NCBI GenBank assembly: GCA_963676045.1
Contig: OY780938.1
Span: 124,001-188,000 of the forward strand
Reading direction: 5' to 3'
DNA: 64,000 nt
DNA from: Methanogranum sp963676045
Lineage (GTDB): Archaea; Thermoplasmatota; Thermoplasmata; Methanomassiliicoccales; Methanomethylophilaceae
This document shows, piece by piece, positions 63,944 through 64,000 of this stretch. Made by a program: the position numbers and the translations under genes. The notes beneath the pieces were generated by a model. The model saw only the letters and a program-made list of their open reading frames with translations. It did no database searches and had not been told where the DNA came from. Each line of letters begins with the position of its first letter. The stretch's first letter is position 1.

Positions 63944-64000
63944 TCATTGGTCGAATTCTTCCGGTTCACTGTTTCCGAATTTTACGGCTGGACAAGGTCC
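63944..64000 (-). CDS. C-terminal fragment of a gene cut by the window end
   Basis: A reverse frame ends with TGA at 63944-63946 and reads PCPAVKFGNSEPEEFDQ. There is too little to name. A hairpin follows directly, which supports a real gene end. Confidence 0.35.
   Translation of the reverse strand, partial: GPCPAVKFGNSEPEEFDQ

Overview
The window looks like a piece of chromosome from a methanogenic archaeon of the order Methanomassiliicoccales (Thermoplasmatota). The reasons are archaeal replication genes (an Orc1/Cdc6 initiator and an RfcS clamp-loader subunit), AT-rich promoters with TATA-like boxes close to start codons, ATGA-coupled genes, and a near-total lack of TAG stops: every protein gene I call ends in TGA or TAA. 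That is expected where UAG is reserved for pyrrolysine. The assignment is an inference, because no methanogenesis gene lies in the window.

Region 1 (1 to about 22.2 kb) is an integrated mobile element whose left end lies outside the window. It holds a winged-helix protein behind CAGTTCG inverted repeats, two serine recombinases, a DpdA/TGT-like protein beside a DNA methyltransferase broken by an 8-C tract, and a block of exported or membrane proteins. That block contains a SASA-type esterase, a BspA-like leucine-rich-repeat protein, an InlB/PKD repeat protein, a 608-residue anchored protein, several small membrane proteins and a P-loop ATPase. A short AT-rich reverse block follows, then a divergent promoter with two palindromes driving an AbrB-like protein and a chain of tiny Cys-rich proteins that ends in a tyrosine integrase. 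I see no tailed-virus capsid, portal or terminase. The layout (small membrane proteins, large anchored surface proteins, one ATPase) suggests a membrane-bounded pleomorphic virus or vesicle-type element.

Region 2 (22.4 to 35.6 kb) carries a parvulin, a membrane-anchored zinc-ribbon GTPase, a pirin and an RsuA/RluF-type pseudouridine synthase. It then has a compact reverse operon of five genes: an Hsp70-VWA fusion, a 1005-residue zinc-ribbon/FN3-like protein with a J-like N terminus, a zinc-ribbon GTPase, a GrpE-like protein and a lid-less Hsp70. I consider this operon the best candidate for an undescribed system.

Region 3 (35.6 to 53 kb) starts with a zinc-type efflux operon: a SmtB-like ArsR regulator with its operator, a free-standing HMA protein and a P1B ATPase. 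It continues with six Sel1-repeat genes, formate-tetrahydrofolate ligase, a HAD phosphatase, an ACR3-like transporter, a MazG-like pyrophosphohydrolase, a CARF-like winged-helix regulator and MetY behind a duplicated palindromic operator.

Region 4 (53 to 64 kb) is housekeeping: a PaaK-type CoA ligase, RfcS, SufC/SufB, a NIF3-like protein, Orc1/Cdc6, an NcsA/Ctu1-type tRNA thiolase, a radical SAM protein, CysS and CysE. MetY, CysE, CysS, Suf and the tRNA thiolase give this end a sulfur and cysteine theme. I saw no tRNA, rRNA, CRISPR array or insertion sequence.
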